Below, one piece after another: positions 21,897 through 33,152 of a stretch of DNA of 64,000 nucleotides (position 1 is the stretch's first letter; every line of letters begins with the position of its first letter). Under the pieces are notes generated by a model, which worked only from the letters and a program-made list of their open reading frames with translations, ran no database searches and was not told where the DNA came from. Source of the DNA: Sarocladium kiliense (Eukaryota > Ascomycota > Sordariomycetes > Hypocreales > Sarocladiaceae); contig JAUZTG010000042.1 in the NCBI GenBank assembly GCA_030734395.1, positions 1,860,001 to 1,924,000 of the forward strand, read 5' to 3'. A program made the position numbers and the translations under genes.

Positions 21897-23639
21897 ATGA
21901 CCACTTTACCTCTGCCGCCCAACTTCGACTGGGGCTTTGCGACAGCCTCGTACCAGATCGAGGGTGCCGTCAACGAGGACGGGCGCGGGCCTTCAATCTG
22001 GGATAGCTTCTGCCATCTCGAGCCGACTCGTACCAAGGGCGCAAATGGAGATGTCGCTTGCGACCACTATCACCGGTACCAGGCTGATGTTGATCTTCTG
22101 GCTCGTTATGGGGCCAAGTCCTATCGGTTCTCGATCGCATGGTCGCGAATCATCCCTCTTGGTGGACGAAACGATCCTGTGAACGAAGCAGGCCTGGCGT
22201 TTTATGATCGCTTGATCGACTCCCTGCTGACGAAGGGCATCCAACCCTGGGTCACACTGTACCACTGGGATCTGCCCCAAGGGCTCGAAGACCGCTACGG
22301 AGGGTGGCTGAATGTTGAAGAGGTCCAACTCGATTTCGAGCGGTATGCGCGCGTGCTGTATGAGAGATATGGCGACCGGGTGAAGCATTGGATCACCCTG
22401 AACGAGCCATGGATCCAGTCGATTTTTGTAAGTTGATCTCCGGCGATCAGAATACGCGGCAAACAGATCGGACGTGCAGGCTAATGCTCTGTATCAGGGT
22501 TACTCAACAGGAGGTAACGCCCCAGGCCGAAGCAGTACCAATCCGCAATCAACGGTTGGAGATTCCACGACCGAACCCTGGACTGCAGGACACGCGCAGA
22601 TCATAAGCCATGCTCGTGCTGTGGCGGCATATAATAAGGACTACCGGCCGAGCCAGAAGGGTCAGATTGGTATCTCACTCAACGGAGATTACTATGAGCC
22701 CTGGGACAAGGAGGATCCCCGAGACCAGGAGGCATGTGAACGAAGAATGGAATTCCACATCGGTTGGTTCGCGAACCCAATCTTGTAAGTGACAGTGGCA
22801 CCAGATGCCGGCTCTCCACATGGTCAACATCATGCTAACGAGCTCTGGGACAGTTTGCACAAGGACTACCCGCAGTGTATGCGCGATCAACTTGGAGACC
22901 GACTACCGCGATTCTCTGCAGCGGACTTCGACATCCTCAAGCAAGCCGAGTGCGACTTCTACGGCATGAATTACTACACCTCGCAGTTCGCGCGTCATCG
23001 TCCCAAGCCGGCCTCGGAGACAGACTACGTGGGCAACGTTGACGAGCTGCAGTCCAACAAGCAAGGCGAGCCCGTTGGCTCAGAAAGTGGCCTTCACTGG
23101 TTACGATCATGCCCCAAGATGTTCCGAAAGCATCTCACACGGGTGTATGATTTGTACAAGAAACCTATCATCATCACTGAGAACGGATGCCCTTGCCCTG
23201 GAGAGGACAAAATGACTCGGGAGGAGTCGGTCAGCGACGAATACCGCCAGAAGTACTTCACCGACCACATCGAATCAATTGCTAAAGCATACAATGAAGA
23301 TGGAACTCTAGTCACAGGCTACTTTGCCTGGTCCTTGATGGACAATCTAGGTATGTTTGAACCTGTACCAATGTGAACCCCAAGCAACAAAGCCCCAGAG
23401 GCACCATTGCTAACAGCTCTGAAGAATGGTCTGACGGGTATGGGCCTCGGTTTGGTGTTACATATACAGACTACAAAACCTTGGAACGGACGCCGAAGAA
23501 CTCAGCCTTGATGTTGAAGGACATGTTCGCCCAGCGACAGCTGAACGGCTACACGAATGGCCATGTAAATGGTCAAGTAAATGGCCGAGTGAACGGGGGT
23601 GTAAACGGTAAGGTTAACGGTGTGAATGGTCACGCATGA
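21897..23639 (+). CDS. GH1 beta-glucosidase, intracellular
   Basis: Four exons (21897-22427, 22498-22784, 22854-23350, 23425-23639) give 509 aa. The start gives TTLPLPPNFDWGFATASYQIEG, the usual GH1 beginning. The acid/base Glu170 lies in TLNEPW and the nucleophile Glu382 in IIITENGC; LMDNLEWSDGYGPRFG at the last junction is the conserved aglycone-site end. The final acceptor must be GAAG/AA at 23424, not the nearer CAG, or the frame is lost. No signal peptide, so hydrolysis is in the cytosol, after import. It releases glucose from beta-glucosides; fungal GH1 enzymes accept cellobiose, sophorose or laminaribiose. The last 30 residues are Val-Asn-Gly-x repeats outside the catalytic fold. Divergent from the sugar transporter. 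Confidence 0.95.
23541..23636 (+). repeat. 12-base coding minisatellite (Val-Asn-Gly-x units)
   Basis: About seven imperfect 12-base units containing GTAAAYGG or GTGAAYGG encode the Asn-Gly tail of the GH1 enzyme. Third-position differences show the units are not very recent copies. Confidence 0.7.
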
Positions 23640-23757
23640 CGCAAGTAAATAAGACTCTAGTGGGCAATACATCATGTCATTTATGTATGAACCGTTAGTT
23701 ACACGTGTGATGTTACGGCACGTTCGACGCGTGCTCAACTTAATACATTAAGGCTCA

Positions 23758-25775
23758 TTATCCAACCCAAGTAGAGTTACTCCTGAGCGCATCGGAAGCT
23801 TTCGAATCAAGCCTTGTCAATATGTCTAGTAGTACACTGAAGTCCTTCCTCGCCCTAGCCGCCAAAGGAGAGCTACCGTGGCGGTGGATGATCTTCAACA
23901 AACTCGCACCAATGAGCCGGATTTTCTCGACGTAGGGCTCACCATTTACCTGTAAAGACCAGAACGGCGCTTCATGCATGACCCGCAGCATATCTCTGGC
24001 GATATCTGTCTTTCGAAGATCAGCTTGCTCCGACGCAAGCGCGAAGCCCGGCAGATCCTCGAACTTCTCGGTGATGACCATGTGAAGACAGTGCAGTGAC
24101 ACTTGGAGGTTAGCGCATTGAATGATAGATTGATTGGACTGGGTGCTCTCATTCGCATTGAAGGCGAACGTGTAGGTCTGAAGATGCGGAGGCAGGTCAT
24201 CCAAGCAGGTGATGAATTGGATGTAGAGCTGATTGAGCCTTTGTCGCTGCTCCTCTGTGAGCGGGCCCTTATGGCCTAGGCCGCCCTCAGACTGACCTTG
24301 CTCATTGAATAGACGCATTTCCAGCAGCAGATCTGATGCAGCCTGCCAGAGCCGTAGGTTTGCATTGAAGCCTTGGATAAAACCACGCCTCCCGCTGTCA
24401 GCCATACCCATGTTGGGGTCGAGATCTGCCGTTGAATCCTCGAAGCCAGTCGGGTACGCCGTTGTAATGCCCTCCTCGAAGGAGAACTTGTGAATAGTAA
24501 TTGGTCGGTTGTTCAGGATGGCTGCCGATTTATCGCCCATGTACACGATCCAGAATGCCCTTCGTCGCATCTCAGCCTCAATAGGAAAGAGGCCTTCCAG
24601 TGACGATTCTTGATACAACTGCATGACTTGAGCAAGTCGTGTGCCCTCGCCAAAGATATGCCATGAGTACTTTGGCTTGCCGGCAGCATGAATACAGTTG
24701 GAGTGGAAATATCGTATTGCAACGGAGTTCGCATTCGGTGACTCCAGATCAGATTCAAGGTAGCTTTGCAGACAGCTACGCGATGCTTGAAGGAATATGC
24801 CAGCAACAAGCTCTCCTTCCGGGAATATGTCCTTGGGCAGGAGGAACGCAGCCTCGGCACAGACCGCGGTAATGAGTGTGAAGGTAGAATCAGCCCAGAG
24901 GCCAATGTTGACACCAGATGGTGGAATGGCCTCCCAGCCTGCTGAGGTCCCCCCTGTGCCCTCAAGATCAATCCCTGATTGGTTCGCACTCGCATATGGA
25001 CTACTGCCCTGGTTGAGAAAGAAGCTGAGACCTTGACGCAGGCTCGGTTCATGCACCAACGGTGTCAGGGGATAGAGGTATTCGAAGAACAGAGCTAGGC
25101 ACTTGTTTACGACATGTTCAATGCTCATAGACCGCAGTGACAGGACTTTTGCCAGGTTGCTCCATCTTTGTCCAGCTGATGGACCGGACAAAGAGGCCGA
25201 GTCGGAGACTGAGCCTCGGATTGCCCCAGGAGAAAGTCCGACGTCCAACGATGTGCCTGTTGGCTCCCACGAGTTCGATGGCGAAGAGGTTGCCGAGATA
25301 GGGCCGTAGTATGGGAGCAAGCTAGGGACCGAGGATGTTGAGTTTTCGGTGGTGTTTGCTAGGCCTGGAGAGGACTGGGCGACTGAGGCGGAGGTAACAG
25401 CCGAGTTCCGCTGTCTCTTGGACTTAGGCCCTCGCCTAGCCAGGGGAACGTCGAAAGTACATTGTTCTTGTGAGGTACGACAGAGCGAACAAGCCGTATC
25501 CGAGGGTGTGATATCGCACTAAACTCAGCTCATTAGACATGGCACTACTGCTACTGCCGACGCGTGGCTCTGGGGAGGGGCGAAAGCGCATGGGACGATC
25601 TCCCAAGTTCTCGGGAACGGAGTTATTCGAACATGTGTGGGCTGTTGGACCGTACCTTGGCTTTTCTCCGTCGACAACGGTCACAAGCCCTGATCGCTAC
25701 CTTGCTTCGTGGAGCAGGCGACGGGGGCGGAGAAACCGACGATTCTGTAGCCATGCGATTCCGGAGCATCACCAT
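23758..25775 (-). CDS. Zn2Cys6 transcription factor with fungal-specific TF domain
   Basis: Two exons (25775-25656, 25518-23758) give 626 aa. The intron interrupts the zinc cluster; joining restores C-X2-C-X6-C-X8-C-X2-C-X6-C with Cys31, 34, 41, 50, 53 and 60, followed by a basic linker LARRGPKSKRQR. The middle homology region includes WHIFGEGTRLAQVMQLY and RRRAFWIVYMGDKSAAILNNRP, diagnostic of the Fungal_trans domain. Three in-frame ATGs (25775, 25769, 25754) are possible starts. It sits between GH1 (tail-to-tail, 118 bases) and the divergent GH162-like gene, so it is the natural candidate regulator of the sugar module. The RRGPKSKR linker recalls carbohydrate regulators, but orthology is not claimed. 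Confidence 0.93.
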
Positions 25776-26293
25776 AGTAGGTGCAGGAATGCTTCGTAAG
25801 TTGGCCAACGGTTGCGCCGTGCCTAGCCAACCCACAAAAGCTTCTCAACGGAGGATGGAGTTGACGACGGGGAATTGCGTCCTTTTTCTCTTTTCCCCAG
25901 ATAATCTAGTGGCAGAAGAAGGTTAATGGGATTATGTAGGTGGCTTGCGGCACGCGCTAAGCGAGTCACCTATTTCCCCGTTTCTCCGACGTCGACCCCT
26001 GGTCAGGAACTCCCTCCTCTCGGCATGAACAAGCTTGAACTGTGGGGGAGTTTCTGGGGTTCGGCTCTTGGGGAAATTGGAGGTTGCGTGGGGCTGTGCG
26101 GGATGATGCTGTGGAAGAAATGTTTCTTGGTGATGTTTGTGTTTCTTGGCCTCTTGATCGTTGTGAGTGGGCTTGATCTATAAATATGAGCTGGTGCCTC
26201 TAGGTCTCACTTGGTTGAAGGCTGTATTGGAAGATCACCTCCGTTCTTTCTGTCTGAAGTAAAGGAATCGCTCTTCCACATCAATCGTTCAGG
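25776..26293. promoter_or_regulatory. Divergent promoter of Zn2Cys6 regulator and GH162-like gene
   Basis: 518 bases between the two start codons. It holds one CGG-N5-CCG palindrome and a TATAAATA-like element near 26178-26186, upstream of the secreted enzyme. Confidence 0.5.
25809..25819. promoter_or_regulatory. CGG-N5-CCG palindrome, candidate Zn2Cys6 site
   Basis: CGG at 25809-25811 and CCG at 25817-25819, same spacing as at 21516-21526. It lies about 35 bases upstream of the regulator start and so might be in its leader. Confidence 0.4.
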
Positions 26294-28163
26294 ATGAAGC
26301 TGAACCAAACGACTTTGCTGGCCCTGGCCACTGCGTCCGCCACGTACGCCTCCCCTTCAAAGAAGGAACCCCGTTGCCGGTTCGCCTTGGACTGGACAAC
26401 GGAGGAGATCATCAAGAACCCGGACAAGTTTGCTTGGGACATGCTGTACTGGGAGGGCCAGTTCCACCGTGATAAGATTGCCTACAATGCCGAGAATGGC
26501 ATGACTCTTGACGGGCGGTACATTGACTTCGTCACGGGCGAGCCCATCACCGAGAAGCCATTCAGTGCCTCGAGTAAAGAGGTTAGTTGGAGCCTGTCAC
26601 AGAAGCGCCTGTCATTGCCGAAGTACTCACACGAACGTCCAATAGTCGCTCCAAATCATGCTCTATACGCAGGCCATTGCGGGAAACCCTGAAGCCGCCC
26701 GCTTCCTGTCACCCAAGAAGCCCAAGCATGCGGCCAAGGTTGTCACCGACATCATGGAGAAGAAGCTCAACACGTACTTGAAGTTCAACGAGACTTTCCC
26801 TGGCTTCGGTGGCTTCCTTCCTTGGATGACCACCGCTACCAAGGAGGTCACCCCAACTCAGGACTGGCACGACCGAGTCCCTGGCCTTGACAATGGGTAC
26901 GTATCACCTGAAGCCTCCATCATTGCCATAGCGAGTGACACTGACTTGATTTTAGGCAACTTGTCTGGGCTGTGTATGGCTTCATCCACGCCCTGGAAGA
27001 GTCCGGAAAGAAGAGCCACCGAAAGCTCGCTGAGGGCTGGAAAGAGTGGCTCGACTACACCAAGACCACTGTCGACAAGATCTTTTATGACTCTGACGGC
27101 AAGGTCTGTGCCGTTACAGCGATGAAGAGCGAGGAACTCTCGCCCACTGATCCTGATCAGGAGTACAAGTGCGAGACCGAAACGTACCTGAACGACCCGT
27201 ACGAGGGCGAGCTCATGACCTACTACCTGCAGCTCTTCAGTGGATTGAGCGACGAGGATAAGAAGGCTATGTGGGAGTACAAGAAGTGGCAGCTTATTAG
27301 TGATGAGTATGAACAGGGCGGCGTTGGCCCCGTCACTGTTGAGCGAGGCTTCTGGTTCTCCAGCCACGAGCCCTGGAAGGTTCTTCAACTGCCGTATTAC
27401 GACTCTGACATCATGCGGTAAGTAACACATCCTGCTACGGGTATTACTTGGGTTTCTTGGCTGACAAACCTTAACAGACGCGTCTACCACAATGCTGAGC
27501 GGGTGCGTACTTGCAACGGCGTCGTGACCAAGTGCCCCGGCCTCTATGCGTCCATCAACAACTATACCGACCCTGCCACCAATGAGGTTGGCTCTTATAT
27601 ATCTCCCGCCGGCATTCCTTCTATTGCAAACAACACAGAGCAGTACCATGTTGTCGCAACCCCCTATGGCTCCTGGCCAACCATGCTATTCGACCGCGGA
27701 GTTGGACTTGCGTGGTGGCACAACATGGTCTCTGGCAAGAAGATGCAGAGTAAGACCTCATCACACACTTCCTTTTCTTTTATGGGCCACCGTTGCTAAT
27801 ATTTATGACCTTCTACAGACCAGTTTGGTAGCACCGAGGGCTTCAAGATCGATGGCACTGGCGTCTCGTCGATGGTCACCTGGGACAGCAAAATCCTGAC
27901 TGTAGTCTCCCTTCTTGGAGGCGCAAAGGACATCGTTCGTGAAGGCATGAAGAAAGACGGCATCTACGAGGATTTCCTGGCGCAAGTCAACGTAAGACCT
28001 ATCCTAGTTCCCCGACGTGGTTTTTTACATTGCTAATGATGGCTTCCAGCGTGATTACTCAAGGACTTTCCCCGAGCTGAAGGGTGAGGATGTTGAGCTC
28101 TGTCTTCCCCAGCATTCTGTGCCCGATAAGGGCCTCAAGGATTATACTTCTTGCAAAGCGTAG
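26294..28163 (+). CDS. Secreted endo-beta-1,2-glucanase-like protein (GH162 candidate)
   Basis: Six exons (26294-26581, 26646-26896, 26956-27417, 27478-27749, 27819-27991, 28050-28163) give 519 aa; every junction restores frame. A signal peptide (MKLNQTTLLALATASATYA) precedes a long helical protein with many Trp/Tyr-rich segments, as in an alpha/alpha barrel, plus several N-glycosylation sequons. The proposed family is GH162, founded by the Talaromyces enzyme TfSGL. As I recall, its acid/base pair is Glu262/Asp446. Here Glu263 (DPYEGELMTYY) and Asp447 (SSMVTWDSK) sit at a constant offset of one. That match, the size, secretion and the beta-glucoside genes next door are the support. It would cut beta-1,2-glucan to sophoro-oligosaccharides outside the cell. 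Family call is from memory, not a search. Confidence 0.7.
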
Positions 28164-28839
28164 ACTTTAGATCAAATTGGATAGAGCGTTTGTACCCAGC
28201 ATAGTGAAAGACACGTCGATGCGTTGTTGTCATCAGTGTTACCAGCGGCAGAAGAGGTTACTTCCAGTGAAGCTCAGCAAAACTGAAGAGTGCATGGCGA
28301 GTTGTAGCAACCACCGGCGACTCAGTGCTCTGCTGGATGTAATATCAGACCGAAGCGCGCACACACGCTATTCCTGTGAGATTGTTAGGTGCCTGAGTGA
28401 CCATTGGTCTCCAGCCACAGGGACACCCGTGGCTTCACCAGCCACCTGTTTGCGCCACGCAAGATGCCACCGCCACGAGCCGTCAAACATGATTGAAAGA
28501 GACATCGGATTGATGGAAGTTGACATTCCTGAGACTCGTTCTATTGCTCTACTTATGGTTCTAGTAAAGTGTGCCTGGTGCCTTGAACGAACGCGTGGCC
28601 ACAGCCAGCAGCCCTCACAACCCTGACCCGCCCCTCTATCACAGGCCAGGCACAAGCTCCAGCCCTTTTTCGCGCTCCCTCACCGCGATCCCTGGCTGAG
28701 CTGTCCTCAACCTCGACCTAAACCTCACGCCTCGACGACCTTCTCGCCCACGACCACCCACCCGTTTCCCTCCTCATCACTGCTCCTTCGGACTGCTCAA
28801 CTACTATCTGACCACCTGTTTGCGATTCAAAAACCCACC
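28164..28839. other. Intergenic region, 0.68 kb
   Basis: 3' flank of the GH162-like gene and a C/T-rich leader before the Yip1-family gene. No gene supported. Confidence 0.55.
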
Positions 28840-29879
28840 ATGTCAAATTTCTACGGCGGCCAGCCCGCAAACGCCCCCTACGGCGCCTCCCCCGCCGCAG
28901 CTCAGAACCTCCAATTCTACCCATCAAACTACGCACCCGCCGCCGGCGCACCTCAGCAGCAGCAGGCATCATACGGCTTTGGAGGTAGCGGCAGCGGTTC
29001 GTCCTCTGCGCAAGGAGGATATGGAGCCAGTGGCGCGGGTGGCTTCTCGTCGCCTGGCTTTGGCGCTGCAGGTGGTGTTTCTGGTCGTATGGGCGAGCAG
29101 GGTGGATTGAGGACAGGTTGGCTTGCAGCCTTCTCGACGGAAGGATATGATGGTGAGCCGCCGCTGCTGGAGGAGCTCGGCGTCAACTTTGGGCACATCC
29201 AAGCAAAGGTTGGGACTTCTTTGACATCATCATGCATCACGATCAGACAATAGCGCTGACACAGTCCCAGACACTAGCTGTCCTCAACCCCTTCCGCCAC
29301 ATCGACCAGCACCTTATGGACGACTCTGACCTCGCCGGTCCCGTCCTGTTCTTCCTCCTCTTCGGAACCTTCCTGCTTTTCTCTGGCAAGGTCCACTTCG
29401 GCTACATCTACGGCCTCGCCCTACTCGGCTCCAGCTCCCTCCATCTCATCCTCTCCCTCATGTCCCCTACCGATGCCCAACAACAACAGCAACAGGATAC
29501 CTACCCACAATACAGCGAGGCCGGCCCCCAGTCCTCCGATCCTCACCAAGGCCATCACGGCGGCCACTTCTCCTCAACACTGACCTTCCCTCGCTCAGCC
29601 TCCGTCCTGGGATACTGTCTCCTACCACTCGTTGCCACCAGCCTTTTCGGCATTGTGTTCCCCATGGACACTCCTTTTGGCATCGTGCTCACAAGCGCGG
29701 CCATTCTATGGTGCACATACAGTGCCAGTGGCATGTTCTGCGCCGTCGGCAGGATGAAGGGGATGCGTGCTCTAGTCGCCTATCCGCTCGCTCTCTTCTA
29801 CGTCGGTTTCGGCATTATGGGCATTTTCAGCAGCCGCGGCAGCGGTTCAATGGCAGCAGCTGCCAAGCTCAATACTTGA
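28840..29879 (+). CDS. Yip1-domain Golgi membrane protein (YIPF5/Yip1 type)
   Basis: Two exons (28840-29208, 29271-29879) give 325 aa. The N-terminal 100 residues are Gly/Ala/Ser/Gln-rich and disordered. The Yip1 signature follows: PPLLEELGVNFGHIQAK spliced to TLAVLNPFRHID, then DSDLAGPVLFFLLFGTFLLFSGKVHFGYIYG. Five membrane helices are visible. A poly-Gln/His insert (residues about 190-220) lies in the second loop, an expansion relative to animal YIPF5. Yip1 proteins bind Rab GTPases and act in ER-Golgi COPII vesicle traffic. The acceptor is the CCCAG at 29270; the earlier CACAG would add Ser-Gln to the conserved AK-TL junction. Confidence 0.93.
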
Positions 29880-30497
29880 GGGAGCAGCAAAAGATAACGA
29901 CAAGTCTCGACACATGTACGAAAGAAAAACGAATAAAGCTTTGCAATCCCAGATTGGTGCGCTGCTGGCTGCCAAGGGTCGATGGCCCCGGCTGAAGCTG
30001 CGAGACGCCCATGATTTGGTTGTTTAGCTTCAATGGCGCCAGGATTGGTCATTTTTCCAACCACAGGAGAACGCGCACTGGCAAACAAGTTAGGGTATCA
30101 TATCAGAAAGCGGCACATTGAGGCAGGAGTTCGGGGGTTGTGCATTCACAGTAGGCGTGCTGAGCAGTGGCATACTATAGGAGCCATGTATTGAAGAATG
30201 AAAGTGTTCAAGAAAGCGACGATTTCGCCGTCAAACACAAATGATTAATATTGCCGCCCTATATCGTCCGGTCCAACCATTCTACCATCAAATGCCGTAC
30301 ACTCAAACCATGCAAATTTTCCCGTCATGACATCTGAATCCTCCAGCGCAGGCCCCATTGCCTGCTGTATGCGTATTGCAAATCCTCGGGCGACAGGAAT
30401 CGAAAGAAAGCACAAATGATATAAACGCTTAGAAGCCAAAGATGCGATTCCTCGCCGCCACATTCCATTTTCCCCAATCTTCAAAGTCGACGTTGAT
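29880..30497. other. Convergent 3' intergenic region, 0.62 kb
   Basis: Between the 3' ends of the Yip1 and RCC1 genes. Only short frames; nothing supported. Confidence 0.55.
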
Positions 30498-32189
30498 CTA
30501 GGCGCCGTTCATCTTAACATCTCCAGGGATGCCGGTCAGGATCGAATATTGCCCGCCGGCACCAGCGCCGGTGATCATCTTTCCTCGGATGGCAGTGTTG
30601 TCGATCAAAGTAGGCACCTTGATGTCGTCGATGACACCCTGACCGGTCTGGTAGTTGCTTGAGAAGCCCCAGGAGTACACTTTGCCGTCCTTGGTAACGG
30701 CAAAGCTGTTGTCTGTGCCAGCTGCGACAGTGGCAACGTTAGAGACGCCTTGAATGAACTTTACGTTAGCAATCTTGACAAGTTCCGCATCGGTATATGC
30801 AGTACGGTACTCACCCTTGTGAGTGGTGGGCTTAAAGAGAATACGAGCTTGGCCACGGTCGTCGTAGATGGTGTTATCCTTGGTCAGGCTATCAAACTCA
30901 AAGCCAACCTGATAACCATCAACACGGCCCCAGGTGAAAAGGTCGCCGCTAGCAGAGCATGCAAGGGAGTGATGCTCGCCGCCATCAATATCGGCAACCT
31001 GCTTGCCCTCGAGGCCCTCAATCTTGAGCGGCTTCAGGACGACGGCATCATCCTCACCGGCGTTGGACTCGATACCAAGTTCACCAAAGTTGTTCAGGCC
31101 CCATGCCCACACACTTCCATCCTTGTCGATGGCAAAACTGTGGTAGGATCCGCAGGCAATCTTGACGATCTTGCCGCGAGGAAGGCCAAGGCCTTGGGGA
31201 ACGAGGGAGGACATCTTCTTGCGCTCAATGATGCGTCGGCCAAGTTGATTCTGCTGGCCGCAGCCCCACGCAAGAACGTTGCCCTTGATGTCGAGGGCAA
31301 GGATGTGATTAGAGCCAGCGGCGAGAGCCTTGATGTTCTTGAGGTCGGGGAGAAGGACCGGATTGGCCTGAACCTTGGTCTTTTCGTCGAAGCCAAGGAT
31401 ACCATCACTGGATCTGAATGTGCCCCAGCCATAGACACGACCGTCTTCAGTGAGGACGAAGGTGGCGCTATCGCTTGCGACAACCTGTACGAACTTCACA
31501 CCATCGGCAAAGTACTCCGCGGGCACCTCGCCTGGTGTGCTTTCAAGAGGGTTCATTCCAGTATCATCCTCATCTTCCGAGTCGGAGGACTCTCCACCAT
31601 CCATATCTTTTAGTCCACCAGCCCATTTGGTATCACGACCAAGGGCACCCTGATCATTGACGCCCCAAGTAAGAATCTTGTTCTTCTTAGTCAGAGCCGC
31701 GACGTGCATGCCACCACAGGCAATTTGAACAACGCCAACCTTGTCAGCGGAAAGGTTCGCATTGAGTCGAGGGCGCTTCACGTCGATGGGCTTCTTGCCA
31801 TCAACGCGCTTGCTTCCCAAGCCAAGTTCTCCAGAAGTACCCTCGCCAAAAACATAGATGTCAAGCACTTGTGTTGGCGCGTCGTTAATCTTCCTTCCAA
31901 TGTCGACGTGGGTCTTAGAGGGCTTCTTGGGTGAAGGGCGGGGGGCGGCCTTTGGCTCGGGTGTCGCCGTGGCGCGCGCCTTCTTCACAGGAGCCGGCGC
32001 GGTCTTGGTCTTTTTAATTTGGCGGCCGTTGGTCTTGGGCGCCGGATCGACGTTCTCGATGTCGTACTCATCAACCGTATCGGCTTTGCGCTTCTTAGAC
32101 ACGCCGTTTGTGGTGGGTTTGGTGGCCGCAGCGGACACTTTCTTGGTCACGGCCTTTGCCGCGCCGGCTGCTTTCGCTCTCGGAGCCAT
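30498..32189 (-). CDS. RCC1-family Ran guanine nucleotide exchange factor (Pim1/Srm1-like)
   Basis: A single exon encodes 563 aa from the ATG at 32189. Residues 1-105 are Lys/Ala/Pro-rich with nuclear-localisation-type basic clusters (KKRKAD, KKTKTAP). The rest is a seven-bladed RCC1 propeller with recurring units such as VYVFGEGTSGELGLG, CGGMHVAALT, TWGVNDQGALG, GSNHILAL, CGSYHSFAID and WAWGLNNFGELG. An acidic insert (GGESSDSEDEDD) lies in blade one, as in fungal homologues. The protein loads GTP on Ran at chromatin, driving nuclear transport and spindle assembly. The absence of introns is usual for this large gene in many ascomycetes. Confidence 0.94.
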   Translation of the reverse strand: MAPRAKAAGAAKAVTKKVSAAATKPTTNGVSKKRKADTVDEYDIENVDPAPKTNGRQIKKTKTAPAPVKKARATATPEPKAAPRPSPKKPSKTHVDIGRKINDAPTQVLDIYVFGEGTSGELGLGSKRVDGKKPIDVKRPRLNANLSADKVGVVQIACGGMHVAALTKKNKILTWGVNDQGALGRDTKWAGGLKDMDGGESSDSEDEDDTGMNPLESTPGEVPAEYFADGVKFVQVVASDSATFVLTEDGRVYGWGTFRSSDGILGFDEKTKVQANPVLLPDLKNIKALAAGSNHILALDIKGNVLAWGCGQQNQLGRRIIERKKMSSLVPQGLGLPRGKIVKIACGSYHSFAIDKDGSVWAWGLNNFGELGIESNAGEDDAVVLKPLKIEGLEGKQVADIDGGEHHSLACSASGDLFTWGRVDGYQVGFEFDSLTKDNTIYDDRGQARILFKPTTHKGEYRTAYTDAELVKIANVKFIQGVSNVATVAAGTDNSFAVTKDGKVYSWGFSSNYQTGQGVIDDIKVPTLIDNTAIRGKMITGAGAGGQYSILTGIPGDVKMNGA

Positions 32190-33152
32190 GGTATAATTGT
32201 GAGTTGTGCTTGTTTGAGAAATGGGAAGCAGCGCGTGAGACGTCTGCAAGTCGATGGAAAACCGGAAGATGCAGCTTCTGAGTTGCTGGGAGTGGTGACG
32301 GAATAATGCAAAGAAGAAAAGAAGGGCCAAGCACAACAGGCAGCTGGCTGACAAATAAGACAGGCAGCAAGGACAAAGACGGGTGAGTAAATCAGCCTAA
32401 ATGGTCAGTGGGACGCACTGAGCAATTATAGAATGTGAAAGAGACAAGTTCGATGGTGGTGATACACTTTAAAGAAGATGCGAGAGATGGCCTGAGCGGA
32501 AGAGGTCGCGAACAAAGGACGTCTGACGCGACTCTGGCTCGAGCAGCTTTTTTTCCTGAGCTGAGGTCTCTGGCTGGGCAGCTCTAGTGGAGACTGGGTG
32601 CCACAAAGAGGATGGCGAGCAGGGGCCAGGCCAGGGGAAGGGGGGGTGGTTGATGGGAGGCGAGCAGTGGGGCTGGTTGTGGCGTCACTGAACAAGGATG
32701 TGGCTGAGTGTAGCGTTGATTTGAATTGAATGAATCACATCGTGTTGAAAATACGAGTACGGTTGCCGTGATTTTGACGTGGCAGTACGCATTCGATATC
32801 ATGCTTTTTGCTCTATACGAGGCCGCATGTCGCCGCTGACGAGCATCATCACAGATTCAATTGGGAAAATCCCCGGTTGTAGTTGCAGGCTCAAAACAGA
32901 TGCACCAGCCACCACAACACTTGAAGATGCATACCGCACGCCTCTCAGAGAGGCGCGCCAATGCTCTCATCAGTCACGAGATTCCATGACACCCTGATAT
33001 GATCTGTCATACGAGATGGTATTTCTCAAAACCTTCCTGGTGGTATTTCCTTCTATGTCATGCCCTTTGCATCTCCCAAACGCCGTAAAATACAACCTTG
33101 TCATCCATCGTACACGCAGACAACGCTGCTCGTATGGCCCATGCAAACACAA
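32190..33152. other. Intergenic region, 0.96 kb
   Basis: 5' flank of the RCC1 gene and 3' flank of the cysteine-rich gene. No further gene recognised. Confidence 0.55.

Noticed and set aside
30750..31613. 287-codon open frame on the plus strand
   Set aside because: It is the antisense shadow of the RCC1 gene; no start context, domain or intron logic of its own.
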